Assembly (NCBI RefSeq): GCF_027531545.1
Contig: NZ_JAPZSC010000030.1
Span: 26,191-90,190 of the forward strand
Origin: Silanimonas sp.
GTDB lineage: Bacteria; Pseudomonadota; Gammaproteobacteria; Xanthomonadales; Xanthomonadaceae
DNA length: 64,000 nucleotides
Reading direction: 5' to 3'
Both the position numbers and the translations under genes were made by a program. Each line of letters starts with the position of its first letter. Position 1 is the first letter of the stretch. Positions 1-10,723 of this stretch are shown here, piece after piece. The notes beneath the pieces are model-generated. The model did not search any database. It was not told the DNA's origin and saw nothing but the letters and a program-made list of their open reading frames with translations.

Positions 1-123
1 CCGCCCACGCCGACGCCCCTTTCGCGGCGCGTCGAAGCGCGCCCTCCCCTCGAACTCGCATTCGCATCGTTGTCTCCCCAGGTGAAGTGATCCCCACCAT
101 CGATGCGACCAGAAACGGATCGA

Positions 124-153
124 TTGTCTACGTCACGCGGGCTGTGCTTTGAT
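124..153 (+). promoter_or_regulatory. possible sigma-70 promoter upstream of ubiK
   Basis: A TTGTCT element (124-129) is followed after 18 bases by TTTGAT (148-153) in the otherwise GC-rich 274 bases before ubiK. I see no other gene or RNA in that leader. This is weak motif evidence only; the spacing is acceptable but both hexamers are imperfect. Confidence 0.25.
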
Positions 154-274
154 ACTGGCCCTCGCTCGGGACCCCGGCCTGCCGGCATCGGCCCACCTCT
201 CGCCGCGACGTCTCCTGACATTCGCGCGGCCGTCCCGCCGCCACGCTGTCGTCGACCGCCCACGGACCTCCGCC

Positions 275-544
275 ATGATCGACCTCAAGGCCATCGACGA
301 CCTCGCCCGCCGCCTCAACGACCTCGTGCCGCCCGGTCTGGAGGGCGCGCGCGCCGATCTCGAGAAGAATTTCCGCGCCGCGCTGCAGGCCGGCCTCGGC
401 AAGCTCGACCTCGTCACCCGCGAGGAATTCGAAGTGCAGAAGGCCGTGCTTCGCCGCACCCGCGAGAAGCTGGAGGCGCTGGAGCGCCAGCTCGACGCGC
501 TGGACGCCGCCTCGCGTCCTGCGTCGCCCGACACCCGCAACTGA
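275..544 (+). CDS. ubiK: ubiquinone biosynthesis accessory factor UbiK (YqiC/BMFP family)
   Basis: The protein has 89 residues and opens MIDLKAIDDLARRLNDLVP. An amphipathic N-terminal helix leads into a C-terminal segment (about residues 50-80) rich in Leu, Arg and Glu that looks like the trimeric coiled coil of the family. The family member in E. coli is close to 96 residues. UbiK proteins help the soluble Ubi enzyme complex assemble near the membrane for aerobic ubiquinone synthesis. I chose the ATG at 275 because the family begins there; an in-frame extension back to 149 has no family-like sequence. comM follows after nine bases, as is common in gammaproteobacteria. Confidence 0.85.
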   Translation: MIDLKAIDDLARRLNDLVPPGLEGARADLEKNFRAALQAGLGKLDLVTREEFEVQKAVLRRTREKLEALERQLDALDAASRPASPDTRN

Positions 545-553
545 GTCGCCGCC

Positions 554-2182
554 ATGGCGTTGGCGTTGGTGCACACCCGTGCACGCTGCGGCGTGCGCGC
601 GCCCGAAGTGCGCGTCGAAGTCTTCATGGCCGGCGGCCTGCCGCAAGTGACCATTGCGGGGCTCGCCGGCACGGTCGCCCGCGAATCGCGCGAACGCATC
701 CGCGCTGCGCTACAGGCCAGCCAGTTCGAGCTGCCGAGCAAGCGCGTCACCATCAACGTGGCGCCCGCCGAATTGCCGAAGGACGGCGCGCGCTTCGACC
801 TGCCGATGGCGGTCGGCCTGCTTGCCGCCGCGGGACAGATCCCGCTGGGGGCCCTGTGCGAGGTCGAACTGCTCGGCGAACTGTCGCTGTCCGGCGCCCT
901 GCGGGGCATCAGTGGCGCGCTGCCGGCCGCCATCGCCGCCGGTGAGGCGGGGCGCGCGCTGATCGTGCCCGAGGAGAACGCCACCGACGCGGCGTATGCG
1001 AGCCAGGCGAAGATATTCGGCGCACGCACGCTGGCGCAGGTGGTGGCCCACCTGCGCGGCGAACGGATGCTGGCACCCGTGCCATCGCCCCTGCCGGAAG
1101 AAGCCACGACGCGCGGTGCCGAAGGCGCCGACCTCGCCGATGTGATTGGCCAGACCCTCGGCAAGCGCGCGCTCGAAGTCGCCGCGGCCGGCATGCACGG
1201 CCTGCGTTTCACCGGTCCGCCGGGCTGCGGCAAGACACTGCTCGCGCGCTGCCTGCCGGGGCTGATGCCGCCGCTCACCGAAACGGAGGCATTGGAGCTG
1301 GCGGTGATTCGTAGCCTCGCCGCACCCCTGCGGGAGGCCGGCGGCTGGCCCACGGCGCGACCGTTCCGCGCTCCGATGCACGGCGCCAGCGCCGTCGCGC
1401 TCGTCGGCGGCGGCGGGATTCCGCGGCCCGGCGAGTTGTCGCTGTCACACCACGGCGTTCTGTTCCTCGACGAACTCCCCGAGTGGAGCCGCAGCACCCT
1501 CGAAGCGCTTCGCGAACCGCTGGAATCCGGCGATGTGCAGATCGCGCGCGCGGCGATGCAAGCGGTGTTTCCCGCGCGCCCGCTGCTCGTCACCGCGATG
1601 AACCCCTGCCCCTGCGGCTGGGCCGGCGACCCTTCCGGCCGCTGCGACTGTCCGACCGACGCCATCGCGCGCTACCAGTCGCGCGTCAGCGGCCCGCTGC
1701 TCGACCGCATCGACCTGCACGTGGCACTGGGCCGGGTGCCGGCCGCGGCATTGATGGCTGCGGGCGCTCCCGGCCCTTCGACCACGGTCGAGGCGTCGCC
1801 GGCGAACGAGACCAGCGCCACCGTCCGCGCCCGCGTGGTGCGGGCCCGCGAGCGACAGCAGGCCCGGCAAGGCAAGCCGAACGCGCATCTCGCCCCGGGC
1901 GAGCTCGAGGCCGTCATCGCCGCCACGCCAGCGGCGCGGGCCTTGCTCGAACGCGCGGCCGATCGCCTCACCCTCTCGGCGCGCGCAGTGCATCGCACGC
2001 TGCGGGTGGCGCGCACCCTCGCCGACCTGGCCGGTGACGACGCGGTCGAAACGCCACACATGGCCGAGGCGATCGGCTTCCGCGCGATGAGCATCGACTC
2101 GAATCCGCCGTTGCAGGCTACGCTGCAAGCCTCGACGCAAACGGAGCACCGGGCCGGGCATGGAGTGGTTGGCACGCACTGA
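554..2182 (+). CDS. comM: YifB/ComM family Mg-chelatase-like AAA+ ATPase
   Basis: This 542-residue protein has the full family layout: an N-terminal ChlI-like/Lon-protease-like fold (about 1-175), a central AAA+ Mg-chelatase domain with Walker A GPPGCGKT (near residue 223) and Walker B-like LFLDELPEW, and a C-terminal Mg-chelatase helical domain ending near residue 510. A cysteine-rich loop with NPCPCGW sits between them, as in the family. ComM is a hexameric helicase that promotes branch migration when single-stranded DNA is integrated during natural transformation. The gene follows ubiK closely and its end overlaps the antiporter start by 23 bases, so co-transcription is likely. Confidence 0.9.
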   Translation: MALALVHTRARCGVRAPEVRVEVFMAGGLPQVTIAGLAGTVARESRERIRAALQASQFELPSKRVTINVAPAELPKDGARFDLPMAVGLLAAAGQIPLGALCEVELLGELSLSGALRGISGALPAAIAAGEAGRALIVPEENATDAAYASQAKIFGARTLAQVVAHLRGERMLAPVPSPLPEEATTRGAEGADLADVIGQTLGKRALEVAAAGMHGLRFTGPPGCGKTLLARCLPGLMPPLTETEALELAVIRSLAAPLREAGGWPTARPFRAPMHGASAVALVGGGGIPRPGELSLSHHGVLFLDELPEWSRSTLEALREPLESGDVQIARAAMQAVFPARPLLVTAMNPCPCGWAGDPSGRCDCPTDAIARYQSRVSGPLLDRIDLHVALGRVPAAALMAAGAPGPSTTVEASPANETSATVRARVVRARERQQARQGKPNAHLAPGELEAVIAATPAARALLERAADRLTLSARAVHRTLRVARTLADLAGDDAVETPHMAEAIGFRAMSIDSNPPLQATLQASTQTEHRAGHGVVGTH

Positions 2183-3932
2183 CACGTGGTTGCTGGGCGG
2201 CGCCCTCGTCGCCCTGCTGGGCATTGGCTCGAGCCTCGTTGCCCGCCGTTTCGGCGCGCCGCTGCTGCTGGTGTTCCTCGCGCTCGGTGTCGCGCTCGGC
2301 CCGGAGGGCGCCGGCTTCACCATGGCGCCGGGCATCGTCTACGCGATCGGCGCGCTGGCGCTGGCCATCATCCTGTTCGACGGCGGCCTGCAGACCCGCC
2401 TCGCACCGCTGCGCCCAGCCATCGCCCCGGCGCTTTGGCTGGCGACGGCCGGCGTGGCCATCACCGCGGTGCTTACGGCCCTGGCGGCCATGTGGCTGCT
2501 CGGCCTGGGCTGGGTGGAAGGCCTGCTGCTGGGCGCGGTGTTGGCCTCGACCGACGCCGCGGCCGTGTTCTTCCTGCTGCGCGGTGCCGGCATCGCGTTG
2601 CCGAAGCGCGTCAACGGCGTGCTGGAGATCGAATCCGGCAGCAACGATCCCGTCGCCGTGTTCCTGACCGTGCTGCTGTGCACCTGGCTGTCGGTGGGCA
2701 ACGTCGGCGGACCGGGCGGACTGGCGCTGACCCTCGTACTCCACCTCGTGCTGGGCCTGGGCTTGGGGGTCCTCGGGGGTCGCCTGATCGCCCTCGGCCT
2801 CAATCGCCTGTCGTTGCCCGAAGGCCTGCACCCACTGTTCGCGCTGGCGGGCGCCGTGGGCTTGTTCGCGGCGACCAACACCCTGCACGGCAGCGGCTTC
2901 CTCGCCGTCTATGTCGCGGGCCTCGTGCTTGGGCAGAGGCCGGTACGCGCGATCGCCAACGTCACCACCGTGCTCAACGCTTCCACCTGGCTGGCGCAGG
3001 GCGGCATGTTCCTGCTGCTCGGCATGCTGGTCGTGCCCTCCACCCTGCTCGATGTGCTCGGCCCGGCGCTGGCCCTGGCCGCGGTGCTGATGCTGGTGGC
3101 GCGCCCCGTCGCCGTGGCCGCCTGCCTGGCGCCGTTCGGCTTCCACAAGCGCGAGATCGGCTTCGTCGGCTGGGTCGGGCTGCGCGGCGCGGTGGGCATC
3201 TTCCTCGCCTCCCTGCCGCTGCTGATGGCGCTGCCGCAGGCCTCGCTGTACTTCAACGTCGCCTTCGTCGTCGTGGTGACCTCGCTGCTGGTGCAGGGCT
3301 GGACGTTGAAGCCGGCGGCGAAGCTCTTCCGCGTGGCGCTGCCGCGCCGCGACACGGCCACGCGCCGCATCGAACTCGACCTGCCGGGCCAGCTCGAGTT
3401 CGAACTGGTGGGCTATCGCGTCGGGCCGACCAGCGCCGTGCTGACCAAGAACGCCGAGCTGCCCGGCTGGGCGCGGCCGGCGATGGTGGTGCGCGAGGGG
3501 CGCATCCTGCTGCCAACCGAGGCCGGGCCCGCGCAGGCCGACGACACCGCCTATTTCCTCGCGCCGCCGGGCGAGGTCTACCGCCTCGACTGGCTGTTCG
3601 CCGAGGGCAACGAGGCGCGCGAGGCCGAACACGAGACCTTCGGGGCCTTCAGCCTGGCGGGGGACGTGCCGCTGGGCGAACTGGCCGGCTTCTACGGGCT
3701 GCCGATCCCGCCGCGCTACGCGGCACACACCGCCAGCGAGATGTTCGCGACGCGCTTCGAGGGCGAAGTGCACATCGGCGACCGGATCGCCCTCGGCGGC
3801 GCCACCCTGGTGGCGCGACGCATCCGCGACGGCCGCGCGACCGAGATCGGCATCGTCTTCCACACCGACTCGCTGGGCCGGCTGCAGCGCTGGATGTCAG
3901 GATGGCGTGAGCGTCTGAAGCGCGCGTTCTGA
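2160..3932 (+). CDS. potassium/proton antiporter, NhaP2/CvrA type (CPA1)
   Basis: The 590-residue protein has about twelve hydrophobic segments in residues 1-390, including the CPA1 ion-binding signature SGSNDPVAVFLT near residue 160. A cytosolic tail follows, with an RCK_C/TrkA-C-like segment (about 400-480) and a C-terminal CorC_HlyC-type domain (about 500-585). That arrangement matches NhaP2-type K+(Na+)/H+ antiporters, which export K+ in exchange for protons and act in pH and volume control at the inner membrane. The ATG at 2160 lies inside the end of comM, so translation may be coupled. I leave the gene symbol empty because the exact ion preference cannot be read from sequence. Confidence 0.85.
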   Translation: MEWLARTDTWLLGGALVALLGIGSSLVARRFGAPLLLVFLALGVALGPEGAGFTMAPGIVYAIGALALAIILFDGGLQTRLAPLRPAIAPALWLATAGVAITAVLTALAAMWLLGLGWVEGLLLGAVLASTDAAAVFFLLRGAGIALPKRVNGVLEIESGSNDPVAVFLTVLLCTWLSVGNVGGPGGLALTLVLHLVLGLGLGVLGGRLIALGLNRLSLPEGLHPLFALAGAVGLFAATNTLHGSGFLAVYVAGLVLGQRPVRAIANVTTVLNASTWLAQGGMFLLLGMLVVPSTLLDVLGPALALAAVLMLVARPVAVAACLAPFGFHKREIGFVGWVGLRGAVGIFLASLPLLMALPQASLYFNVAFVVVVTSLLVQGWTLKPAAKLFRVALPRRDTATRRIELDLPGQLEFELVGYRVGPTSAVLTKNAELPGWARPAMVVREGRILLPTEAGPAQADDTAYFLAPPGEVYRLDWLFAEGNEAREAEHETFGAFSLAGDVPLGELAGFYGLPIPPRYAAHTASEMFATRFEGEVHIGDRIALGGATLVARRIRDGRATEIGIVFHTDSLGRLQRWMSGWRERLKRAF

Positions 3933-4141
3933 TGCAGCGCAGCGCAAGACCGGCATCCAGGCCGGAGCAGGACCTCGCGCACTTGCGGGCCCGCGCGCTT
4001 CACGTTACACAGTAACGGTACGACCGTCGCGCCCCCGCTTCCGGTCGTCCTGTCCCCGCGAACCCGCCAAGGCGTCGATGCCAAGACCATCGACCCGCGG
4101 GGGCGCGGACTTCATCTGAACGTTTCGTTGGGGAGTCATCC

Positions 4142-7100
4142 ATGCGTCGCTTGCAGCAGAAGTGGTGTTCGATCGCGGTTTCGTCGGCCCTCGTGGCCAT
4201 GGTGGGTGCGGCACAAGCGGCTTCGTTGGACAACGCCGCGGTGGCGAAGTCCGATTCGCCGGCGCTGAAGGCCTTCGCCGCGACGGGCCGCATGCCCTAC
4301 ATCGTGGGCTTCCGCGACATGCCCACCGTCACCTACGAAGCACAGCTGAAGCAGGCGCCGACGCCGCCGCTGCGCGGCAAGATGGCCGTCGACCTCGACG
4401 CCTCGGTGGCCGCCTACGCCACTCAGCTCGAAGGGCGCCAGCGCAGCAACGAGGCACGCCTGAAGGCGAGCGTCGGCCGCAATTTCGAGGTCCAACACCG
4501 CATGCAGCATGCCTTCAACGGCATCATCGCCGAGCTGACGCCGGCGGAAGCGGCGGCGTTCGCCAACGACCCGACGGTCACCCTAGTCGAGCCCTACGCC
4601 GAGTACTTGCTGGATGACGACGCCGCCCCCTCGGTGATTGGCGCAAACACGGTCTGGGAGGACGGCACCGGCTTCCACCGCGCCGCCTTCATGACGCGCG
4701 GCCGCACCGAAGTGTCGGTCTACAACCGTCGCGCGAAGGGCGAGGGCGTGCTGGTGGGCGTCATCGATTCCGGCATCAACTTCAACAGCCCCTCCTTTGC
4801 CGGTGTCGAGGCGGAAACGGGCTTCGAGTTCCGCAATCCGTTCGGTGAGGGCAACTACCGCGGCCAGTGCGCAAACGGCAGCATTGATGCCGGACGTTGC
4901 AACGACAAACTGGTGGGCGGCTACGACTTCGCTTACAGCGCGCACTGCACCCCCGCCACGCCAGCGACCGATCCGTGCCGACCGGGCGGCCCGTCGCGCG
5001 AAGACCCAAGCTTCGGCGACACCGACGGCCACGGCTCGCACACGGCCGGCACCAGCGTCGGCAATACGCGCGACGTGAGCTTCCGCGGCAATGCCCTGAC
5101 GCTGAGCGGCATCGCGCCGCGCGCCAACATCATCGCTTACGACGCCTGCTACACCATCATCGCAACGAATCAAGGCCCCTGCCCCAACGTCGCGACGCTC
5201 GCGGCCATCAACCAAGCCGTCGCCGACGGCGTCGACGTCATCAACTACTCGATTGGCGGCGGCGGCCAGCCCTGGTCGGAAGCCATCTCGCAGGCTTTCC
5301 TCGCTGCGGCCGACGCCGGGATCTTCATTTCCGCTTCGGCGGGCAATAGCGGCCCGAACCCCTCAACAAACGGTCACAACCAGCCATGGGTGATGACCGT
5401 GGCCGCCGCCCAGTCGGGCCGCTCGGGCTTTGAGTTCACCCTCAACACCAGCGGCGCCGGCGTGCCGACCAACCTCTCGCAGGTGCTGCTCAACGCGGGC
5501 ACGGGCGGCGTCGAGCTGACCGGCTCGATTCCGAGCAGCGTGCTGCGCGCGGGCCCTGGCTTCACCGGCACGGCCGACGGCTGCACCGCCAGCGGCGCGT
5601 TCCCGGCCGGCTTCTTCAGCAACCGCATCGCCCTCGTGCGCCGCGGCACCTGCGCCTTCACCGAGAAGGCCGCGAACGCGGCCGCCGCTGGTGCGCGTGC
5701 GGTGATCATCGTCAACAACGCGGCCGGCGGCATCGCGCCGTCGGTGCCGGGCGCCACCGTGCCGGTGTTCGGCATGGCGCAGGACAGCGGCGTGGCCCTG
5801 CAGGCGCTGACGGTGTCGAACCCGGCGCTGGCCTCGACGGTGCCCTTCCCGGCCACCCGCATCGACAATACCGCCGACCAGCTGGCGGCCTTCAGCTCGC
5901 GCGGCCCGTCGCCGTTCTCGGTGCTGAAGCCAGACATCACCGGACATGGCGTCAACATCCTCGAGCCGCTGACGTGCACCGATCCGACGCAGCTTCCCAC
6001 GGCGGCCTGCGGCAACGCGATCGGCTTCCTCAGCGGTACGTCCATGTCCTCGCCGCAGGTGGCGGGCAGCGGCGCCCTTCTGCGCCAGCTGTTCCCGACC
6101 TGGACGCCGGCCGAGATCAAGTCGGCGCTGATGATGACGGCGCGCCAGGGCGTGCTCAATGAGTCGGGGGCTGTCGCCACGCCCTTCCAGGCCGGTGCGG
6201 GCCGCGTGCAGGTCGACGCCGCGGCGAAGGCCGGCCTCGTGCTCGACGAGCAGCGCGCCGACTACACGGCGGCGAACCCGGCGCTGGGCGGTGATGTCTC
6301 GGCGCTCAACCTCGCCAGCATGACCAACCGCGGCTGCAGCACGACCAGTTGCACCTTCACCCGCACCTTCCGCAGCACGCGCGGCACCTTCCAGACCTTC
6401 AGCCTCTCGCTGTCGGGCGTGACTGGCACGATCAGCACGCCGGTGTTCACCATCGCGCCCTTCGGCACGCAGACGGTCACGGTCACCGTGAACACGGCGG
6501 GCCAGCCGGCCGATGGCACGTACCGCTTCGGCACGCTGGCGCTGACCTCGACCGGCGATGACGCCAGCACGCGCTCGCCGATCCTGCGCCTGCCGATCGC
6601 CGTCGCGGTGCGCAACCCGGAGCTGGGCCTCAGCGCCGATTCGATCGCCATCAGCGCCCCGGCCAACACCACGCGCAGCGCCAACTTCACCCTGTGGAGC
6701 AACAGCAACCCGGTCGACTTCACCACGAGCACCACGGGCACTGGCACCGGCGCGGTCGTTTCGCAAAGCAGCACGGGCGCTACCAGCGGTTACGCCACGG
6801 GTCGCTACAGCGATCTCGGCATCGGCCAGTTCGCCGCCGATGACTTCGTGTTGACGCAGGCGACCACGCTCGCCAGCATCGCCAACGAGGGCTTCGTGCT
6901 GGGCACCGGCACCATCCCGGCGACGACGGTGATCGGCTGGTCGATCTTCGCGGACGCCGGCGGCGTGCCGGCCGGCAACCCGGAGACCTCGCCGAATGCG
7001 GCCGTGTGGCGCTACTCGGCGCCGGCCAACTCCGCGGGGATCAGCACCGCGGGTGGCGTGCTTCGCCTGAACCTTGCGGCCGCGGGCCAGAACGTCACCC

Positions 7101-7492
7101 TGCAGCCGGGGCGCTACTGGCTGGTTCCGCAGGTGAATGCCGTCTTCGCCAACCGGTTCGCATGGTTCTTCTCGCAGCAGGGCAACGGCACGGCGCCGCG
7201 CACGATCGTCCCCAGCAACGCGGCGCCCAACAACGTGTGGACGACCCCGGCCGGTGCGCCCACGGGCCTCGCCTACACGCTGAACGGAACGGTGGGCTGC
7301 GGCGCCCCGTGGATCAGCGGCCTGGCCCCGGCCTCGGGTCGCGCGGTGGCAGGTGCACCGTCCACGGTGAGCTTCAACGTCAACACTGCGGGCCTCGCGC
7401 CGGGCAACTACTCGGGCTTCGTCTGCCTGGGCAGCAACGACCCGAACCGCGCGACGGCCACCGTCCGCGTGAACCTGACCGTGACGCCGTAA
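4142..7492 (+). CDS. secreted S8 (subtilisin-like) serine protease with I9 propeptide and PA domain
   Basis: The 1116-residue precursor begins with a Sec signal peptide (basic start, hydrophobic core, cleavage near AQAA at residue 28). An inhibitor-I9-like propeptide covers about residues 50-160. The peptidase domain carries the triad: Asp in GVIDSGI (about D208), His in DGHGSHTAG (about H297) and Ser in GTSMSSP (about S634). A PA domain is inserted between His and Ser (about 460-560). The C-terminal 400 residues form two or three beta-rich modules without catalytic motifs, probably for substrate or surface binding. A GGGGAG ribosome site lies just before the ATG. The protein is probably an extracellular scavenging protease. 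Transcription appears to end at the hairpin at 7510. Confidence 0.9.
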   Translation: MRRLQQKWCSIAVSSALVAMVGAAQAASLDNAAVAKSDSPALKAFAATGRMPYIVGFRDMPTVTYEAQLKQAPTPPLRGKMAVDLDASVAAYATQLEGRQRSNEARLKASVGRNFEVQHRMQHAFNGIIAELTPAEAAAFANDPTVTLVEPYAEYLLDDDAAPSVIGANTVWEDGTGFHRAAFMTRGRTEVSVYNRRAKGEGVLVGVIDSGINFNSPSFAGVEAETGFEFRNPFGEGNYRGQCANGSIDAGRCNDKLVGGYDFAYSAHCTPATPATDPCRPGGPSREDPSFGDTDGHGSHTAGTSVGNTRDVSFRGNALTLSGIAPRANIIAYDACYTIIATNQGPCPNVATLAAINQAVADGVDVINYSIGGGGQPWSEAISQAFLAAADAGIFISASAGNSGPNPSTNGHNQPWVMTVAAAQSGRSGFEFTLNTSGAGVPTNLSQVLLNAGTGGVELTGSIPSSVLRAGPGFTGTADGCTASGAFPAGFFSNRIALVRRGTCAFTEKAANAAAAGARAVIIVNNAAGGIAPSVPGATVPVFGMAQDSGVALQALTVSNPALASTVPFPATRIDNTADQLAAFSSRGPSPFSVLKPDITGHGVNILEPLTCTDPTQLPTAACGNAIGFLSGTSMSSPQVAGSGALLRQLFPTWTPAEIKSALMMTARQGVLNESGAVATPFQAGAGRVQVDAAAKAGLVLDEQRADYTAANPALGGDVSALNLASMTNRGCSTTSCTFTRTFRSTRGTFQTFSLSLSGVTGTISTPVFTIAPFGTQTVTVTVNTAGQPADGTYRFGTLALTSTGDDASTRSPILRLPIAVAVRNPELGLSADSIAISAPANTTRSANFTLWSNSNPVDFTTSTTGTGTGAVVSQSSTGATSGYATGRYSDLGIGQFAADDFVLTQATTLASIANEGFVLGTGTIPATTVIGWSIFADAGGVPAGNPETSPNAAVWRYSAPANSAGISTAGGVLRLNLAAAGQNVTLQPGRYWLVPQVNAVFANRFAWFFSQQGNGTAPRTIVPSNAAPNNVWTTPAGAPTGLAYTLNGTVGCGAPWISGLAPASGRAVAGAPSTVSFNVNTAGLAPGNYSGFVCLGSNDPNRATATVRVNLTVTP

Positions 7493-7509
7493 GGCCCGCG
7501 GGATCAGGC

Positions 7510-7545
7510 AAAAAGAACGGGCCCTTCGGGGCCCGTTCTTTTTTT
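7510..7545. terminator. bidirectional Rho-independent terminator
   Basis: A perfect stem built on AAAGAACGGGCCC pairs across a TTCG tetraloop with its complement and ends in a T run on the plus strand; the mirrored A run gives a T run on the minus strand. It lies between the convergent protease and aceA genes and can serve both. Confidence 0.9.
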
Positions 7546-7598
7546 GCACTGGTGGATCGGAACCCGGCCCCGCTCCCCGCGGGGCCGATCGCCGCGGC

Positions 7599-8900
7599 TC
7601 AGGCCGCGACGGTTTCCTTCTCGCCGTGGAACTGCTCTTCCTCGGTGCTGCCGCGCATCGCCGTGGTCGAGCTCTGGCCGGCCTGGATCGTCTGCGTCAC
7701 CGCGTCGAAGTAGCCGGTGCCGACCTCGCGCTGGTGCTTGACCGCGGTGAAGCCGCGATCAGCGGCGGCGAACTCGCGCTCCTGCAGCTCGACGAAGGCG
7801 CTCATCTGGCGGCGGGCGTAGCCGTGGGCCAGGTCGAACATGCCGTAGTTGAGGCTGTGGAAGCCGGCCAGGGTGATGAACTGGAACTTGTAGCCCATGG
7901 CCGCGAGTTCCTTCTGGAAGCGCGCGATGGTGGCGTCGTCGAGGTTCTTCTTCCAGTTGAAGGACGGCGAGCAGTTGTAGGCCAGCGGCTTGCCCGGGTA
8001 CTTGGCGTGAATGGCCTCGGCGAAGCGCTTGGCGAAGGCGAGGTCGGGCTTGCCCGTCTCGCACCACACGAGATCGGCGTAGGGGGCGTAGGCGAGGCCG
8101 CGGCTGATCGCCTGCTCCGCACCCGGACGCGTCTTGTAGAAGCCTTCGACGGTGCGCTGGCCGGTGCAGAACGGCTTGTCGTTGGCGTCGATGTCGCTGG
8201 TAAGCAGGTCGGCGGCCTCGGCGTCGGTGCGGGCGACGATGAGCGTGGGCACGCCCATCACGTCGGCGGCGAGGCGCGCGGCGTTGAGCTTCTCGATGGC
8301 TTCGCGGGTCGGCACCAGCACCTTGCCGCCCATGTGGCCGCACTTCTTCACCGAGGCGAGCTGGTCCTCGAAGTGCACGCCCGAGGCGCCGGCTTCGATC
8401 ATCGCCTTCATCAGCTCGAAGGCGTTCAGCACGCCGCCGAAGCCGGCTTCGGCGTCGGCCACGATCGGCTGCAGGTAGTCGATGTCGCCCTGGCCTTCGG
8501 CGCACTGGATCTGGTCGGCGCGCAGCAGGGTGTTGTTGATGCGCTTGACCACCTGCGGCACCGAGTTGGCCGGGTACAGCGACTGGTCGGGGTACATCTC
8601 GCCGGCAAGGTTGGCGTCGGCCGCGACCTGCCAGCCCGAGAGGTAGATGGCCTTGAGCCCCGCCTTGACCTGCTGCATGGCCTGGTTGCCGGTCAGCGCG
8701 CCGAGCGCGTTGATGAAGTCTTCCGTCTGCAGGTAGCGCCACAGCTTCTGCGCGCCGAGCTTGGCGATGCTGTGCTCGACCGGGACGGTGCCGCGGAGGC
8801 GCACGACGTCGTGGGCGGTGTAGTTGCGGGTCACGCCCTTCCAGCGGGGGTTGGTGGCCCAGTCGTGCTTCAGTTGGTCGGCGGTCGGCAGCGTGCTCAT
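7599..8900 (-). CDS. aceA: isocitrate lyase
   Basis: The 433-residue protein matches the usual bacterial length (E. coli 434). It has the catalytic motif KKCGHMGGK (near residue 190, with the active-site Cys) and the conserved stretches WSVG-like N terminus, FEDQLAS and [11 protein letters not shown]. The enzyme cleaves isocitrate to succinate and glyoxylate, the first step of the glyoxylate bypass used on acetate and fatty acids. I set the start at the ATG giving [14 protein letters not shown], which fits the family; the frame is open further upstream but without family sequence. It lies 50 bases downstream of aceB on the same strand, as an aceBA operon. Confidence 0.95.
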   Translation of the reverse strand: MSTLPTADQLKHDWATNPRWKGVTRNYTAHDVVRLRGTVPVEHSIAKLGAQKLWRYLQTEDFINALGALTGNQAMQQVKAGLKAIYLSGWQVAADANLAGEMYPDQSLYPANSVPQVVKRINNTLLRADQIQCAEGQGDIDYLQPIVADAEAGFGGVLNAFELMKAMIEAGASGVHFEDQLASVKKCGHMGGKVLVPTREAIEKLNAARLAADVMGVPTLIVARTDAEAADLLTSDIDANDKPFCTGQRTVEGFYKTRPGAEQAISRGLAYAPYADLVWCETGKPDLAFAKRFAEAIHAKYPGKPLAYNCSPSFNWKKNLDDATIARFQKELAAMGYKFQFITLAGFHSLNYGMFDLAHGYARRQMSAFVELQEREFAAADRGFTAVKHQREVGTGYFDAVTQTIQAGQSSTTAMRGSTEEEQFHGEKETVAA

Positions 8901-8950
8901 GGCGGTGTCCTTGCGAGGTGTCGTGGGGTCGGGGAGCGGAGGGAGGGGGA

Positions 8951-10636
8951 TCAGGGGGTACGGAGTTCGGCCTCGACCAGCTGCGGATAGGCCGCACCGG
9001 TGAGGAAGGGTTCGAGCGTGGTGGCGTGGGTGAGGCGGTCGAGCAGGGCGATGGCGGCGTCGATGCGGTCGCCTCCCGGGATCGCGAGGCGGTCGCCCAG
9101 CCGCGACGGCAGGTTGATCAGCGCGCGCTCGAACAGCGCCCAGTCGACCGGCGTGCCGTCGTCGAGGTGCAGTGGTTCGGCGGGGACGCCGTTCTTCGCG
9201 GCGACCTGCGGGTGGTGCAGCCAGCGCCACAGTTGGGTACGGCTGATCTCGGCGGTGGCGGCGTCCTCCATCAGGTGGTGGATCGGCACGCAGCCGCTTC
9301 CGGCCAGCCACGCCGCCATGTAGCGCACGCAGACGTCGACGTTGTTGTCGAAGCCGGCGCGGGTGATGGTGCCGAGAGAGGGCTTCAGCAGGTCGTCGCG
9401 CGTCACCTGCACGTCCTCGCGCTTGACGTGGTGCTGGTTGGGCTTCGGCATGTGCGCGTCGAAGACCTCGCGCGCGATCGGGATCAGGGCCGGATGCGCC
9501 ACCCAGGTGCCGTCGTGGCCGGCGGTGACTTCGCGCAGCTTGTCGGCGCGCACGCGCTGCATCGCGCGCTCGTTGGCCTCGTCATCGCCCTTGATCGGGA
9601 TCTGCGCGGCCATGCCGCCCATCGCATGCGCACCACGGCGGTGGCAGGTCTGGATCAACAGTTCCGAATAGGCCTTCAGGAACGGCTGGGCCATCGTCAC
9701 CTGGCCACGCTCCGGCAGCACCTTGTCGGCGTGGCGGCGCAGCGTCTTCAGCCAGCTGAAGATGTAGTCCCAGCGACCGCAGTTCAGGCCGACGATGCGG
9801 CCGCGCAGCGCGTGCAGGATCTCGTGCATCTCGAACACGGCCGGCAGCGTTTCGATCAGCACCGTCGCCTTCATCGTGCCCACCGGCAGGTTGAGGCGCA
9901 CTTCGAGGAAAGCCATCACCTCGTCCCACAGGCGCGCTTCCTCCATGCACTCCATCTTCGGCAGGTAGAAGTACGGGCCGCGCTCGCGCCAGGCGAGCGT
10001 CTTGGCGTTGTGGAAGGCGAAGGTGGCGAGGTCGAACAGGCCGCCACCCATCGGCTGGCCGTCGACCGTCACGTGCATCTCGTCGAGGTGCCAGCCGCGC
10101 GGGCGGACGATCAGCACGGTCTTGCTCGCCGGGTCGAGCGCGTAGCGCTTGCCGGTCTCGGGGGCGGTGAAGGTCAGGATGCCGTCGACGGCGTCGCGCA
10201 GCGCGCGCTGGCCGGTGATCTGGTTGGCGAAAGACGGCGCGTTGCTGTCCTCAAAGTCGGCCATGAAGCAGTTCGCGCCGGAGTTCAGCGCGTTGATGAC
10301 CATCTTCGGGTCGACCGGGCCGGTGATCTCGACGCGGCGGTCCTGCAGGGCGGCCGGGATCGGCGCCACGGTCCAGTCGCCTTCGCGGATCGAACGCGTG
10401 TCGGCGCGGAAGTCCGGCAGCATCCCAGCATCAAACTCGGCCTGGCGGGCGACGCGGGCGGCCAGGCGCTGGCGGCGGGCCGGCTCGAACAGGCGGTGCA
10501 GGTCGGTGAGCAGGGCCTGCAGCTCCGGCACCAGGATCGTGGCCTCACCCTCGACCGGGCGGCCGACGCGGCGGAAGCCGGTCGCGGCCTGCGTGGGGGA
10601 GTCGGGGGTGCGGGTGGGCTCGGTGGCGGTGCTCAT
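8951..10636 (-). CDS. aceB: malate synthase A
   Basis: The 561-residue protein is a family-length malate synthase A (about 530 residues) with a short extra N terminus rich in Thr and Pro. Conserved features include [17 protein letters not shown], the region [13 protein letters not shown] and a C-terminal segment with [12 protein letters not shown]. It condenses glyoxylate with acetyl-CoA to give malate, the second step of the glyoxylate bypass. It is the promoter-proximal gene of aceBA and is divergent from a LysR regulator, the usual setting for local control. Confidence 0.95.
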   Translation of the reverse strand: MSTATEPTRTPDSPTQAATGFRRVGRPVEGEATILVPELQALLTDLHRLFEPARRQRLAARVARQAEFDAGMLPDFRADTRSIREGDWTVAPIPAALQDRRVEITGPVDPKMVINALNSGANCFMADFEDSNAPSFANQITGQRALRDAVDGILTFTAPETGKRYALDPASKTVLIVRPRGWHLDEMHVTVDGQPMGGGLFDLATFAFHNAKTLAWRERGPYFYLPKMECMEEARLWDEVMAFLEVRLNLPVGTMKATVLIETLPAVFEMHEILHALRGRIVGLNCGRWDYIFSWLKTLRRHADKVLPERGQVTMAQPFLKAYSELLIQTCHRRGAHAMGGMAAQIPIKGDDEANERAMQRVRADKLREVTAGHDGTWVAHPALIPIAREVFDAHMPKPNQHHVKREDVQVTRDDLLKPSLGTITRAGFDNNVDVCVRYMAAWLAGSGCVPIHHLMEDAATAEISRTQLWRWLHHPQVAAKNGVPAEPLHLDDGTPVDWALFERALINLPSRLGDRLAIPGGDRIDAAIALLDRLTHATTLEPFLTGAAYPQLVEAELRTP

Positions 10637-10723
10637 GGGGCGAGGCGGGTCCGTAGGGCGGTGTCGGGGGCCGGACGCAACCGGCGTCGGGCATGGACCC
10701 CAAACTCACCCTCCGAGCGAGTG

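Noticed and set aside
2118..3863. A minus-strand frame of 581 codons opposite the antiporter gene
   Set aside because: Composition is Gln/His/Arg/Gly-rich noise; the plus-strand antiporter has conserved TM and NDP motifs.
3933..4141. Promoter or small RNA upstream of the subtilase
   Set aside because: Sequence has short inverted stretches (CGTTACACAGTAACG) but no consensus promoter or conserved RNA fold that I can support; the palindrome alone is not enough.
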